Positions 45,170 to 57,181 of a stretch of 64,000 nt of DNA are shown piece by piece. Every line of letters starts with the position of its first letter. Position 1 is the first letter of the stretch. The notes below the pieces were generated by a model. It saw only the letters and a list, made by a program, of their open reading frames with translations. It was not told the DNA's origin and did no database searches. Source of the stretch: Ariolimax columbianus (lineage: Eukaryota > Mollusca > Gastropoda > Stylommatophora > Arionidae); contig JAVGWX010000005.1 in assembly GCA_036924085.1 (NCBI GenBank), forward strand, positions 97,702,172 to 97,766,171. The letters run 5' to 3'. The position numbers and the translations under genes are program-made.

Positions 45170-45277
45170 CTTCTTCAATAACTGCAATAGATCCGTTCTG
45201 GCATTGAAGAGAGGTGCAGCTATTGGCGTGCTTAAAAATTCCATAGTGGGTATAGCTTTTTCCTTGGTATATGCAGG
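45170..45277 (-). CDS. Exon 2 of secreted vWA protein (second half of Cys module)
   Basis: A 108-bp exon, phase 1 in and out, acceptor TTGCATCCACAG and donor G|GTAATG. It encodes about residues 22-57, including YQGKSYTHYGIFKHANSC and SLQCQNGSIAVIEE. Its spacing C-x18-C-x4-C is identical to the second half of exons 3 and 4. Joining to exon 1 gives an in-frame Thr codon, but a separate exon with the first half of this module may exist between 45.3 and 48.1 kb and was not found. Confidence 0.8.
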
Positions 45278-45639
45278 CTGTGGATGCAATTCAGCATTAA
45301 TATTAATGATTTACACATTTGTCACTTTAAACTTATATGTCCTTGGCTGGCATTAGAACGTGAACAAGGTTGAGGCGTCTGTCAGATATTTAAATCTGTA
45401 CTCTAACACAATTACCGCTCGCCTTACCAATGGTATGCCCTTATGTGCACTCTTCTAGCAAAAAATATCTTTGCATTATGTTTAAATGTGGTTCTCTGTT
45501 TACAGCTGTGTGAACTAGGATCGTTCACTACAGAGGAACGAGCATTGTATTTTTGCCATTAGAAGCAAGCACTCTGATTACAGATTGTCAGTTCTTGTTA
45601 TTTGTAATCCAAAAACCCAAATTCAGATAAGTGTCCTCT

Positions 45640-45965
45640 CTACATTGAAGGTCGGCTGATTAGATCAGCTGAGTTGCCATCTCTACATCAAAGGTCGATT
45701 GATCAGATCAGGTGTCATCTCCACATCGAAGATTGCCTGGTTGGATCAGTTGAGTTGCCATCTCCACATCGATGGGCGGCTGATCAGATCAAGTGTCATC
45801 TCCATATCGAAGATCCGCTGATCAAATCAGTAGACTTGCCCTATCCGCATCAAAGGCTGACTGATCAGATCAGTTGATTTGCCATCTCTACATCGAAAAT
45901 TGGTTGATCAGCTGTTGCCATCTCCACATCAAAGGTCGGCTGATCAGTTCAGTCCTTCAATACTA
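45640..45965 (+). repeat. About 37-bp imperfect array, about 8 copies
   Basis: Units GCTGATCAGATCAGTTGAGT plus TGCCATCTCCACATCGAAGGTCG. Confidence 0.9.
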
Positions 45966-46367
45966 ATATCGACTGTCATTGATCTCCAAAAACACCTGTC
46001 TATAACCTTTATTATGCAATCTGACATGATTGTCTTTATTAATCTTTCAACATCATTCAATTTATAACGCTGCTTTCTTTTGGAATGTTCATTCAGAATA
46101 GACACAGACCAGGGATACGAGAGTGTCTAATTCAAGCAGAAAATTGTGACAGCCGTAACCCGATGTTAACGCAATGTGATTTCCGCTCAGTGCCGTAACC
46201 AAGTACATCGTTATCTAATTAGTGAGGCCCCCTGGCACGTACTGGGCCATGAAAACTATTTCCAGATGAGATGAACATCTTCTACGCCTGCGGTCTAGCA
46301 AGCATAAATATCAAATGGTTCATAGCTTCAATAAACAGATGAGGATGTTGGTAGCAGAAGTAAATGC

Positions 46368-46705
46368 AAGATCTTATGATTAGCGTAGTGGAAGAGTACT
46401 CGCTTTTCGTGGAAAAGGTACGGGGTTAAAATCTCTCAACTGTTACGTTCCAGTCGACCAGCTGTAAATTGGTACATGGCATTACCCTATAGAAGTTAAA
46501 AGCAGTGAGGATAGATCCTGGCCACTCTATGCACGATGTGACGTCCCTCAAACCGAGCCGGATCGACACACAAGTGGTTCCATGATTAAACATAATAGGG
46601 GCAATGTTTCAACCCTGGCAGGTCGAGACAGAGCTACTAGAGAAGGCTGTGCATGAGCTCTGGCACTTCACCATGAACAAACCGTTAGCTCGTGAAACAA
46701 GAAGG
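46368..46705 (+). mobile_element. tRNA-derived SINE
   Basis: Head with A box TAGCGTAGTGGAAGAGTACT at 46381 and a decayed B box (CGGGGTTAAAATC at 46421-46433). The body has CAGCTGTAAATTGGTACATG and GTGACGTCCCTCAAACCGAG. I recognise the head-plus-body layout as that of molluscan tRNA SINEs. The end is approximate, at an A-rich stretch. Lies in intron 1 of the vWA gene. Confidence 0.6.
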
Positions 46706-47635
46706 CAAACAAAAGGATTCAGGATTACACGAAAGTTTGTAAGGGTAAACAGCGTAGTGTTACGAGGACTGACACGGTAAGGATGAAGTTCATGATAGAC
46801 TTATATACGATGATCAGTCTAACAACTGGTACCCGAAGCTAAGCCACAATGCCAGGCTTTCTTTTCAAAGCATCATTAGGTCACCACAACAGATTTACTG
46901 ACGTACTGATGTATCTGATTGATGTAGTCAATGAGAGCGAGCATATCTCGACTGCCTGATTGGCTGAGCAGGCAGTATGCTTGTCTCATGCAGCAAATGC
47001 ATAAAGTTGTACTTCTTCTTCCTCCCCCAATATTGAAGCTCGTCCGTCTGCCCAGCTCAAAAAATGTACCAGGGTTAAAGTTATGTGTTTATAAGATGAG
47101 TGCTGTACAAAGAGAGAGAAGACTAAGGAATGGTCAGACAAAATATACCAATCAGATATTTTAGTCAGGGAGTTAGGGTCAGGTAAAACATACTGAACAA
47201 GACCCCCCTACTTTACTTCCACGCACTTTTCTCTGGAAAGACTGTTTATGGCAGTGGAGCTACGTGATTCCCGTAGTAGTGAAAGGCACTCAGATGAAGT
47301 CAAGCACAGGCCCACCTTCATCAGCACTCTCGGGATATGAGGAAAACTACAACAACCCAACCCCAAGCGACATTTTCAGGGGAAAAACTTACTAATTTTA
47401 GGCATTCAGCAACAATAACAACACCACCAACAACAACAACAACAACACCAGTACTGGACAACGATACAGAAGTGGTTTTCTATTTAGAAGACCCGCCCCA
47501 CTCAGTAAATAACATGAAGGGTGAATAAGATAGTTTAACTTACAGGGAAATGTAGTCGTAAAGCAGAATTTCTAATGGTGGCAGTTGGCAACTTCTACTT
47601 ATTCATGCCCAGGTAACCAACATCCACGTTTACAG
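46706..47635. other. Intron 1 sequence, nothing recognised
   Basis: Contains an ACA/ACC-rich stretch at 47408-47455. GTAAGT-like donors at about 47383 and 47535 (minus) have no convincing exon beside them. Confidence 0.4.
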
Positions 47636-47639
47636 ACCC

Positions 47640-48100
47640 AGGCGTACAACTCGACCTTGTACAGGTTCAGGTGCACATCACCAACGGGTACGAGTCGAGG
47701 TATACAACTCTAACTTGTGCGGGCCGAAGTGTACACCTCCTACGTGTACTGGCAAAGGTGTACAACAACCAATTGTAAAAGGCCAAGATGTACAACTCCG
47801 ACTTATACTGGCCGAGTTGTACAGTTCCTACGTGTACAATAACAACAAGAAAATAGCAGCGACAACATACGACACGCTTGGAAGTTGATGTTGTAGTAAC
47901 ACAGCATAGATAAGCACACAGAAATTGGTAGCAGTACACACACCCACGCCAACCGTGTTACACTCGGACAAAGTACACATATCCATGGCAACCCTGTTGC
48001 ACTCGTACATATCCATGCCAACACTTTTACACACGAATAAAGTACACATGTAATGACAACCCTGCTGCACCCAGACATGTCCATGGCAACCATGTTTCAC
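47640..48100 (+). repeat. Two imperfect arrays of ~30 and ~45 bp
   Basis: At 47640-47830, units around GTACAACTC-ACTTGTAC-GGCC-AGGT. At 47925-48100, units around CACACGGACAAAGTACACAT with ATCCATGGCAACC. Confidence 0.75.
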
Positions 48101-48167
48101 TAGGATATTGAGCTAAATAAACATATGTTAACAAGGATATGGTAGGCATTTCAAAGACATGACTTAC

Positions 48168-48231
48168 TGGATTGGGCTAGTGCAAGGCTTGGTAGGAGAA
48201 TATATGCGCTGAACGAGACTAGCAACATCAT
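48168..48231 (-). CDS. Exon 1 of secreted vWA protein (signal peptide)
   Basis: The coding part starts at 48231 with two Met codons (the second at 48228) and reads MMLLVSFSAYILLPSLALAQ then S before the donor A|GTAAGT. It has a hydrophobic core of about 15 residues followed by small residues before Ala-Gln, a classic cleavable signal peptide with likely cut after ALA. The frame stays open upstream of the Met codons for a while, so a longer N-terminus cannot be excluded. No promoter could be assigned. Phase 1 at its end fits exon 2. Confidence 0.75.
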
Positions 48232-48299
48232 GATGAAGTTGTAGTACAACAGTAAGAATTTTGCAGCTGAATAAATAGACAAGTATGAATATAAAAGTA

Positions 48300-48560
48300 C
48301 ATACATCTTACTTTGCACTGTTTCATGGAGGTTTGGATGACGAGGCGTAGATCGACTTGGCGCCCGTAGTAGTGAGCGACTCGCAGATGAAGCAAAACAT
48401 TGTAAAATGCCCCTTAATCACACGCTCGGGATGTAAGAAAAGCTACTGTAACCTGCCACCTGATACCCTTTTCCTGGCACACACAAGAGTCATCGATCGA
48501 TCCCTACCTCATTGATCAGACTGGTGTAACACATCATGTTTTCAGGTTCACGACAAAGGC
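48300..48560. other. Upstream sequence, nothing recognised
   Basis: Region 5' of exon 1 on the minus strand. No TATA box or CpG-rich promoter evident. Confidence 0.35.
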
Positions 48561-48564
48561 ATGA

Positions 48565-48795
48565 GATGGGATCTTGGTCAGTATGTTGCATCTGTCCCTG
48601 ACGTGTCAGGGTCTTGGTCAATATGTTGCATCTTCTCCTCACGTGGTGGGGTCTTGATCATTATGTTGCATCTTCTCCTGACGTGGAGGGGTCTTGGTCA
48701 ATATGTTGCATCTGCCCCTGACGTGGTGGGATCTTGGTCATTATGTTGCTTCTGTCCCTGACGCGTTGGAGTCTTGGCCACTGTGCTGAACCTGA
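48565..48795 (+). repeat. About 38-bp array, about 6 copies
   Basis: Units GGTCTTGGTCAATATGTTGC plus ATCTTCTCCTGACGTGGT. Confidence 0.93.
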
Positions 48796-48917
48796 ACTTT
48801 AATTTTGTATCTTTGTCAAGGTGTTGAACCTGGCATGGTTCTGAGAGGGTAAGGTCCTTGTCAGTATTTTGTACATGTACACCTGACAATGACAAGGTAA
48901 GGAATGGGGCGCGTGGC

Positions 48918-48940
48918 AGGGGGGGGGGGGGGTGTGGTGG
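48918..48940 (+). repeat. G-rich homopolymer tract
   Basis: G run of about 14 bases followed by GTGTGGTGG. Confidence 0.9.
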
Positions 48941-49134
48941 TGTGGTGAGGCTTGGAAAATATGCTGAACCTGATCAGGACGAGCTAGGGTCTTGGTAAGA
49001 CTGTTGTATCTTACTTGACCTTCACCAACTAAAGTCTTGATCAGTGTCTTGTACTCTTCTTCAGATAAAAGTTTAACGAAAGAATAAGAAAATTGCTTTG
49101 TACAAGAAGTAGATACTGTAATCCAGATGCATGA

Positions 49135-49445
49135 ATGAGGCAGATAGAGTTAAGGTATGGTTATGTAAGAACTAAGGATAATGCAGAGAATTAACAAACA
49201 ACAGAGTTAGGGTATGGTTATGTAAGAACTAATGATGATGAAGAGAATTAACAAACAACAGAGTTAGGGTATGGTTATGTAAGAACAAACGATGATGAAG
49301 AAAATTAACAAAAAATAAACAGAGTTAAGGTATGGTTATGTAAGAACTAACGATTATGAAGAGAATTAACAAAAAACAAACAGAGTTAAGGTATGGTTAT
49401 GTAAGAACTAACGATTACGAAGAGAATTAACAAAAAACAATCACA
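49135..49445 (+). repeat. About 57-60-bp array, 5 copies
   Basis: Units AGGTATGGTTATGTAAGAAC plus TAACGATGATGAAGAGAATTAACAAACAACAGAGTT. Confidence 0.94.
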
Positions 49446-50044
49446 AATGTTGGTCGACAGAGCGTTTGTTAATGACGTCATGACTATAACTACAGCCACG
49501 TACCTACCACACAGACCTCGGAAGAGCGATGCCAAGATGATGGTCTCTTCCTGATGTTATATACAGTTAACGCCAAGCCTATCCTCTGGTTATGTGACAA
49601 TACTACTCCCGCATAACTGCTGTTTAATGTGACAGTTAATGATGCGGTGCCGTGTCCAGCTAAGCGTGGCATAGAGGCACTTTTTCTGTACAGATGTGGC
49701 TAATGAGGGTTATTATTAACCTCGAGGGTGTGATTGGAACAATCTGGATTGCCTTCACCAGGGTTTCTCAAACTGTTTTTTTGCTGAATTCTAGAGATCT
49801 GTAAAAAATTCACAATTCACATTTATGCTCAAACTAACAGTCGTGTATGCCAGTGCATGATGAATAAGTTGTAATTTCGATTCATAATGTCTGCCTTGAA
49901 ATCAACCGCGTATCCAGTAGAGAGGACGAAGCAGAGAGTGTATAACCAGCGAGCTACATGAATCATCAGTTTCCACATTCTTCATCATTTTCTGAGAGGG
50001 TCAATGGATCTGCCCAAAGCCCAATGATGTCGATTCTCATTAGA

Positions 50045-50078
50045 GCAGAACAGAACAGAACAGAACAGAACATAACAT
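50045..50078 (+). repeat. (AGAAC)n pentanucleotide repeat
   Basis: About five to six copies. Confidence 0.9.
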
Positions 50079-50184
50079 GTGTCGTATAAAGCGTTGCTGT
50101 GCTCAATTAAACATTAATTTTTCTTCTGTACATAGAAAGTCATCAAACCAAATAAAAGAGCACAGACAATTGTTTAAAGAATAT

Positions 50185-50412
50185 TATAGATACAGTTTAC
50201 TGATCACACAATCGTACTTTGTTCTTGAAATGTAATATTTACTGATCACACTAACATACTTTGATATGAAAATACAATATTTACTGATCACAATCTGTAC
50301 TTTGTTCTGGAAATGTAATATTTACTGATCATCCTAACGTATTTTGTTTTGGAAATGTAATATTTACTGATCACACTAACATACTTTGTTCTGGAAATGT
50401 AATATTTATTTT
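50185..50412 (+). repeat. About 42-bp array, 5 copies
   Basis: Units TATTTACTGATCACACTAAC plus ATACTTTGTTCTGGAAATGTAA. Confidence 0.93.
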
Positions 50413-50434
50413 TACGTCTGACCTATTCTTTTCT

Positions 50435-50640
50435 TCATTTCTCCAACTCTAATATTCCACGAGTGGCTCTTTCCGTCTTGTCATACGATAGTAAATGTGA
50501 TTTGAAAAAGATCCATGTAACTACAGTCATGCCGATAACGAATGTGACTCGTAAAACTAATCCGAGCAGAGAACCGTCTTCCCCAATCTGTGCAAGGAAA
50601 ATCAGGGCCGTTTGCGGCATCGCAAGGTGTGACGTGTCTT
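50435..50640 (-). pseudogene. LINE C-terminal and 3'-end remnant (same family as 22030-22245)
   Basis: The minus strand contains GATAAGACACGTCACACCTT, GGCCCTGATTTTCCTTGCAC and TATCGTATGACAAGACGGAA. These align with the zinc-finger-like tail and 3' UTR of the element at 22030-22290 (there GGCGATCCTGGTATTTCTTG and ACTATCGTCTGACAAGACGG). The H-R-H reading survives only in pieces. Confidence 0.6.
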
Positions 50641-51525
50641 ATCAAACGCTAAGACTTTAGCTCCGAGACCTGTAAAGGCCACGGATGGAATTGCTCCTCT
50701 CCTTTACACAAAACCTGACTGAAATATAGAGACCATGTGTTGCTCTTGCAGTTTGGTTCCTCTCTCGGTCTGCTTTGTTTGCTCCAAGAGAAAGGTGATA
50801 CCAACACATTTGAAACAAGGCAAGATGCACAAGCTGCCAGACTAGCAGAGCAATCCTCTATCCGTTCGCCTACCGGGGGTTCCCTCCTAGACCAGCCGCC
50901 AAGCAAGGCTAAGGGCCTGGTCTGCCCTGCCACAACACTCAGCTGAGGTTGCCATTCCTCGCTATAGGATAAGGCTTTGGATCCTCTTTTGTGCGCTATA
51001 GAATAGCCTTTGGAAACGAGAATGCTGATGTAGTTGAGTGAAAGCCGTAAAGGCGGTCTGGTGCTGACTGCCCTTCTGAATACCAAGAAAGAAAGAAATA
51101 TTGCGACTTTGAAAGTGCGAACAATGTACCAGGAACAGAACAAGCAACAGAGAGCTAAAACTAAATTGATGAGAGATTGCGACCTGCCAGGGCTAAGACT
51201 GCGAGATACAAGATGGACACAATCAGGAATAATGAGACTGACAACTGTGGACATGATAATTTACTCTGAAATTGGGGGAATTGATAACCAACATACAAAG
51301 AGAGAGTGGCACTGATTTCTAGAGAGGCACAACGATCGCTCATAAGGTTGGAGGATATTATTCTAGATTTATGAGCTTGAGCTTTAGAACTCGGAACACA
51401 ATCATCTACATTAACATCGATCAATGCTATGCCCACACTAAACAGGCCGAAGATGACTAGAAGCACGAGTTTTACAACAAATCGGACGAGCTCATTAAGC
51501 GCAGAAAAAGAAAGAACTCTTAAAA

Positions 51526-51832
51526 TTAATGACAGACTTCAATACTAAAGTGGGAGCAACAGACTTCAATGCTAAAGTGGGAGCGACAAACTCCAATGCT
51601 AAAGTGGGAGGGACAGACTTCAATGCTAAAGTGGGAGAGACAGACTTCAATGCTAAAATGATACCGACAGACTTCAATGCTAAAGTAGGAGCGACAGATT
51701 TCAATGCTAAAGTGGGACCGACTGACTTCAATTGCTAAGATGGGAGCGACAGACTTCAATGCTAAAGTGGGAGCGACAGACTATAAATGCTAAAATGGGA
51801 GCGACAGACTTCAATGCTAAAGTTGGAGGAAG
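51526..51832 (+). repeat. 27-bp array of the endonuclease segment DFNAKVG, about 11 copies
   Basis: Units GACAGACTTCAATGCTAAAG plus TGGGAGC, 27 bp, reading T-D-F-N-A-K-V-G-A in frame. In intact LINE endonucleases GDFNAKVG occurs once and includes catalytic-site residues. A one-base insertion near 51731 shifts the frame in later units. Confidence 0.93.
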
Positions 51833-51959
51833 CAGACAACCTGGGTCACGAACAGATTATGGGACGGCAAGGAATTGGACATACGATCGAGATTGGAGAA
51901 ATGTTTGCAGAACGATGTGCGCTACACAAAATGAGAATTGGAAGAAGCATGTTTACACA

Positions 51960-52835
51960 CTAGAAGGTATATAAGACCACATGGAGATCTCCAGACGTCC
52001 ACACTAGAAGGTACATAAGACCACATGGAGATCTCCAGACGTCCACACTAGAAGGTACATAAGACCACATGGAGATCTCCAGACGTCCACACTAGAAGGT
52101 ACATAAGACCACATGGAGATCTCCAGACTTCCACACTAGAAGGTACATAAGACCACATGGAGATCTCCAGACTTGCACACTAGAAGGTACATAAGACCAC
52201 ATGGAGATCTCCAGACTTCCACACTAGAAGGTACATAAGACCACATGGAGATCTCCAGACGTCCATACTAGAAGGTACATAAGACCACATGGAGATCTCC
52301 AGACGTCCACACTAGAAGGTACATAAGACCACATGGAGATCTCCAGACGTCCACACTAGAAGGTACATAAGACTACATGTAGATCTCCAGACGTCCACAC
52401 TAGAAGGTACATAAGACCACATGGAGATCTCCAGACGTCCACACTAGAAGGTACATAAGACCACATGGAGATCTCCAGACTTCCACACTAGAAGGTACAT
52501 AAGACCACATGGAGATCTCCAGACTTCCACACTAGAATGTACATAAGACCACATGGAGATCTCAAGACTTCCACACTAGAAGGTACATAAGACCACATGG
52601 TGATCTTCAGACTTCCACACTAGAAGGTACATAAGACCACATGAAGATCTCCAGACTTCCACACTAGAAGGTACATAAGACCACATGGAGATCTCCAGAC
52701 TTCCACACTAGAAGGTACATAAGACCACATGGAGATCTCCAGACTTTCACACTAGAAGGTACATAAGACCACATGGAGATATCCAGACTTCCACACTAGA
52801 AGGTACATAAGACCACATGGAAATCTCCAGACAAT
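51960..52835 (+). repeat. 44-bp array of the endonuclease segment KVHKTTWRSPD, about 20 copies
   Basis: Units AGAAGGTACATAAGACCACA plus TGGAGATCTCCAGACGTCCACACT, 44 bp. One frame of a unit reads K-V-H-K-T-T-W-R-S-P-D-V-H-T. That is the segment (K-IHKaTW-SPD) expected between GEMFA--CAL and IDHI in this endonuclease. The flanks are colinear with the family on both sides. The 44-bp period rotates the frame with each unit. Confidence 0.93.
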
Positions 52836-53047
52836 GTACCGGAAATCACTATTGACCACATATATGTCAGTCAAGCGTTCAGTAGTATACTACAAGATGT
52901 AAGAGTAAAGGGAGGTGCAGCGTCATACCACTACATGTTGCTGGAGATTTTGCAGCTCAAACTCAAAAGGTACCCAGTACAGGGCGCAAGGAGAACAAGA
53001 TATAATGTACACCTCTCACAAGACCTGGAGAAGAAGACCGAATTTGT

Positions 53048-53762
53048 AATAGTTGTCCATCACAAGTGATGAAGACCACTCTCTTTGTTCAGCCGTGTGG
53101 ACAGTCGTATCTCTTGCTGTGTCCGCTGAAATGGGTGACTTGCGTGGTGATTTGGATTGAAGTGAGGAAGAAACTGCGCCTTTTGTCAACCTCACTCACA
53201 GAGCCTAAGCTACCTTTTGCCAGTGGCAAGACATTCATCGAGACGACTGGAGATAGCATAGGATGCAGATTTTGTCTCAGGGTTACCACCGAAGCCTTTC
53301 CGTAAACATGTAACCCGCAGGGTAGAAAGGTGGGATGGTATCTAACGCAGTTTGTCGTGCCTTTTCGATAACCACAAGAGGTCGTATGGACAACACTCAG
53401 TGTGTGAGTGAGTCTGGCATCTCTCCCCAGCTGTATTCAGCTCATCATAGTAGCAACCAAAATTCCCACACGCCAAATTCGTGAAGGTGAACCGGCAGAA
53501 CTAATCCGTGAAATACGACACAGGTATAAGCGTAGTGCCATTCAGCCGGCGTCCAGACCACGATAAACGGATGGAATATACCACAAAAAAATAACGAAAT
53601 AACAAGTCCAGACGGAAAACAACACCACGTTTCCGTGAACACAAGTGTAAGTCGTCGACTAGTATGAATTCCAGGCAAATCCGTGGTCTGGCGGCATCCA
53701 TAATGATCCAAAACAGTAGAGAAATGAAGACTCGCAGCCAGTTATGGCGCCATCTTTGCCAT
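53048..53762 (-). mobile_element. ~0.7-kb retroposon family, complete copy 2
   Basis: Near-identical to 26058-26763 over its whole length and with the same ends. It is inserted between the endonuclease end (DLEKKTEF) and the linker (SIQLNNRHKYYASY) of the LINE, i.e. inside a reading segment that was once continuous. The target duplication is short or decayed (ATTT-like). Confidence 0.8.
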
Positions 53763-55765
53763 ATTTTAGCATACAACTTAATAACAGACACAAGTACTAC
53801 GCAAGCTATATGAGAAGGAAGGGATGGACATTAATTGTATGTGGCAACAGATTAAAGAGATATGGAATTAGACATGTGAAGAAACTGTTGGTTTCAACAG
53901 AATCCATCCCAACGAATAGATCACAACAGAGACATTACATTAAATAGAAAGAATTAAGCTATGCTCAACAATCAGCGAACTAGCTCCAACAAAGCAGAAG
54001 CACAGAAAAATTATACTGGCACAGACAACGAGGAGAAGACATGTATAAGGGAAAATAAAAAGTAGTATAATGACAAGTTGGCATAGAAAGCAGAAAAGGT
54101 AAGAGTGAGAGGAAATATGAAAGATTTCTCATTAATAAAGAAAATGATATATATGTATATCCAGACTAACAAACCAATCAAAGATTGAAAGGTCAAGATA
54201 TTGACACCATCGGAGGAACAATAGTAAAAATGGGTTGAGTATTTAAACAAAAGTCTAAACAGATCGATTGCACAAATAACACCAAACATCTAACCAGCAG
54301 AGAAGACCCTGAACTTGGACAACTCACCAAGTAAGATATAAATCAAAAGGGCTACATCTAAACTCAAGAAAGGGAAAGCGGCAGGACCAGATGGAATAGC
54401 AGGAGAAACCATAATGGTAGATATAGATACGGCGACAGATACATTGCAATGATTAGTAAGGAAGATATGGGTAGACGAGAGAGTGATATCAGATGGGGAA
54501 GAATGTTTGATTAAACTGAATAAGAAAGGAGGCCTGACAGATTCCAGCAAGTATAGGGAGATTGCAGTGCTGTCAATGCTGGCAAAGATATTCAACATAA
54601 TCCTTTTGGACAGATCAAAAACGGAAGTCGATAAAAAGCTTAGAGAACAACAGGGAGGATTTTAAAAGAGAAGATGATGCAAACAGAATATATCTACTCT
54701 AAGCATCACAGTAGAACAAAGTATTGAATGGAAATCATTCCTGTACGCAAATGTTATAGACTGAAAAGACGTTTAATATTGTGAACCGAAGTACTCTAAG
54801 GGAACTGTTGAGACATCATAGGATACCATAGAAGTTCGTAACCCTCAAACACAATATGTACGAAGATACAGTTAGAAGAGTGGGACGTGAAGGTGAACTG
54901 ACTGACAACTTTGGGATGCAAACAGGAGTGAGACAAGGATGCCTGCTATCGCTTTTCCTGTTTTTGGTTTTTCTATAGATTGGCTAATACAGACATCAAT
55001 CAAGGACAAGAGAACTGGTAGTCAGTGGACACTATCGTCCCAATTGGAGACTTCGACTACGGAGATGATCTGGTACGTTTGACACACAGTTATAGCCAAA
55101 CGAAAAACAAATGTAATACCGTGAAGAAACAATCGGCCAAATTGGAATCGAATATCAACATGAAGATACCCAATCCCATTAAATTCAACATCATCAGCAA
55201 AGAACCAATCATGCTGGAGGGAGAGCAGTTGGAAGAAGTGGATACCTCTGCCTATTTGGACAGCACAATAGACGTAACAGTAGCTACAGATAGAGATATA
55301 AGGATCAACATTGGTAGAACAAGAGGGGCATTCCAGACACTAAACAATATTTGGAGATTCAGAGAAATCAAGATTCACACGAAAATTAGAATATTCAACG
55401 CCAGTGTCAAGTCGGTGTTCGTGTTTTTAGCGGAGACATGGAGAACGAACAGGGCATACAACAAAGACTCCAGTCCTTTTTTAACAGATGCCAATGAAGG
55501 ATAATATGCATAAAGTGGCAGGACACATTCATGAATGAAGACTAATGAGAAAGGAGCCAACAACAGTCAACCGGAACAACAAATTAGGCGAGGATTATGG
55601 AACTAGATAGAACATACGCTATGGAAGGAACCGTCCAACATATCCAGACAGGCTCTTATATGGAAACATGAAGGGAAGAGAACGGCAGGTAGACCCACAA
55701 ATATATGTAGAAGAAAATGTGACAAAGAAATAAGTTTAAATGACAACACCTGGAGAGGGAGAGAC
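53763..55765 (+). pseudogene. Endonuclease-RT LINE, linker and reverse transcriptase part
   Basis: Continues the LINE of 50650-53047. The linker is SIQLNNRHKYYASYMRRKGW. RT motifs include KKGKAAGPDGIAGETIM (near 54370), KYREIAVLSMLAKIFNIILL (near 54547), REQQGGF near 54645, and SITVEQSIEWKSFLYANVID near 54700. Near 54935, MQTGVRQGCLLSLFLF-like codons appear in shifted frame. The catalytic FADD position reads DYGDDLVRLTHSY (near 55055). The C-terminus ends with a G-RTAGRPTN-CRRK segment at 55680-55720. Stops and frameshifts throughout. The element ends where (ACT)n begins. Confidence 0.75.
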
Positions 55766-55768
55766 TAC

Positions 55769-55852
<84 letters not shown>

Positions 55853-55864
55853 TAATACTACTAC

Positions 55865-55906
<42 letters not shown>

Positions 55907-56119
55907 TACTACTACTACTACTACTTCTACTGCTACTACCACTACTACTACTACTACTACCATTACTTCTACTACTAATGCTACTACCACTACTACTATT
56001 CCCACTTTTGCTGCTGCACCTATTAAAAGTGCTGTTGCTGCTAACGTTGCTACCTTCACCTCTATTTCTACTACAACTACTATCTGAGTCATACATTGTT
56101 CATATTTGTTTTCTTGAAA

Positions 56120-56157
<38 letters not shown>

Positions 56158-56475
56158 CACTATTATTATTACTACTTCTACTACTACTACAGCACTGCTG
56201 ATGCTGCTGCTACTACTACTACTGTTACTACAAGTACTCCTATAAAAACTGCAACTATCAATATTACTACTACTGCTGCTACTACTACCAATGGTACTAC
56301 TACTAGTATTACTATTACAATTGCTAAATGCTACCACTACTTCTATTGCAGCTATCACCACAATTACTACTACTACTACTACTACTACTACTACAACTAC
56401 TACTACTACTGCTACTACTACTGCTACTACTACTCCTACTACTACTAATACTACTACTACCTACTTCTACTTCTA
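55766..56475 (+). repeat. (ACT)n microsatellite in two blocks
   Basis: ACT/ATT/TCT triplet repeats over about 700 bp, split by a short unique segment at 56080-56115. Starts directly after the LINE 3' end, so it may be an expanded tail. Confidence 0.95.
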
Positions 56476-56904
56476 CTGCTGCTGCGGCTTACTACTACTT
56501 TCACCTGTTCTTGCTAGATTTCACTTAAATAACTATTACTACTCCACTTGTATTGCTACAACTACTTCTGAGAATACTACTATCACTGCTTCTGTTACTA
56601 CTACTTCATTTTGTGTATATCTGTTTCTTATATTTTTTAATATTATTAACTGAACAGTGTTCAGTTTGTTCTATTAATTATAGTCTTAAGTTTATTCTAT
56701 GGTATGCGTTATTTAGTGTAATGTTTGCTCGTTATTATGACTTCCATCGTTTGTACTATAAGGCCAAAAGCTTTTCTTACGTGTTTTGTAAATATTGAAT
56801 GTTCTAGTTTCATGTTATCTCTATAAAACGAATGATACAGCTTTACTTTTTTTTCTGTGTGGTAAAAGATATAGCATTTCTGCGTTCTATATTGTGAATT
56901 ATCT

Positions 56905-57107
56905 AGACCTACGTTTGTTCTACACGAAGATTATCAAAGATTATTTCGAAAGTTAAAATCAAATGGAATAGGTGGAGAGGTCGCCAAATGGATTGGGAAT
57001 TGGTTAACAGAAAGAAGGCATTGTGAGGGTATAAATGAGGAGTACTCTGAGTGGTGTCAAGTGAAACGTGGTGTTCCACAGGGCTCGGTTTTGGGACCAA
57101 TTTTGTT

Positions 57108-57181
<74 letters not shown>

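Larger units (their letters stand above)
50650..53047 (+). pseudogene. Endonuclease-RT LINE, 5' UTR and endonuclease, with two internal arrays
   Basis: Endonuclease motifs can be read in order in changing frames: KVRTMYQEQNK (near 51112), RDTRWTQSGIMRLTT (near 51205), then INIDQCYAHTKQAEDD (near 51415, consensus mnviQCYAPTnd). DFNTKVG follows (near 51535), amplified; then LGHEQIMGRQGIG...GEMFAERCALHK (51840-51935); then KVYKTTWRSPD (near 51966), amplified. It resumes as ITIDHIYVSQAFSSILQDVR (near 52845) and LKLKRYPVQGARRTRYN (near 52970). This is the 'craniofacial development protein 2-like' class of LINE endonucleases, an RTE-like group. The stretch 50650-51030 looks like its 5' UTR. Many stops; inactive. 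Confidence 0.8.

Noticed and set aside
47337..47560. Missing exon between exons 1 and 2 of the vWA gene at the GTAAGT sites near 47383 and 47535
   Set aside because: The sequence before those donors has stops or no Cys pattern matching the first half of the module.
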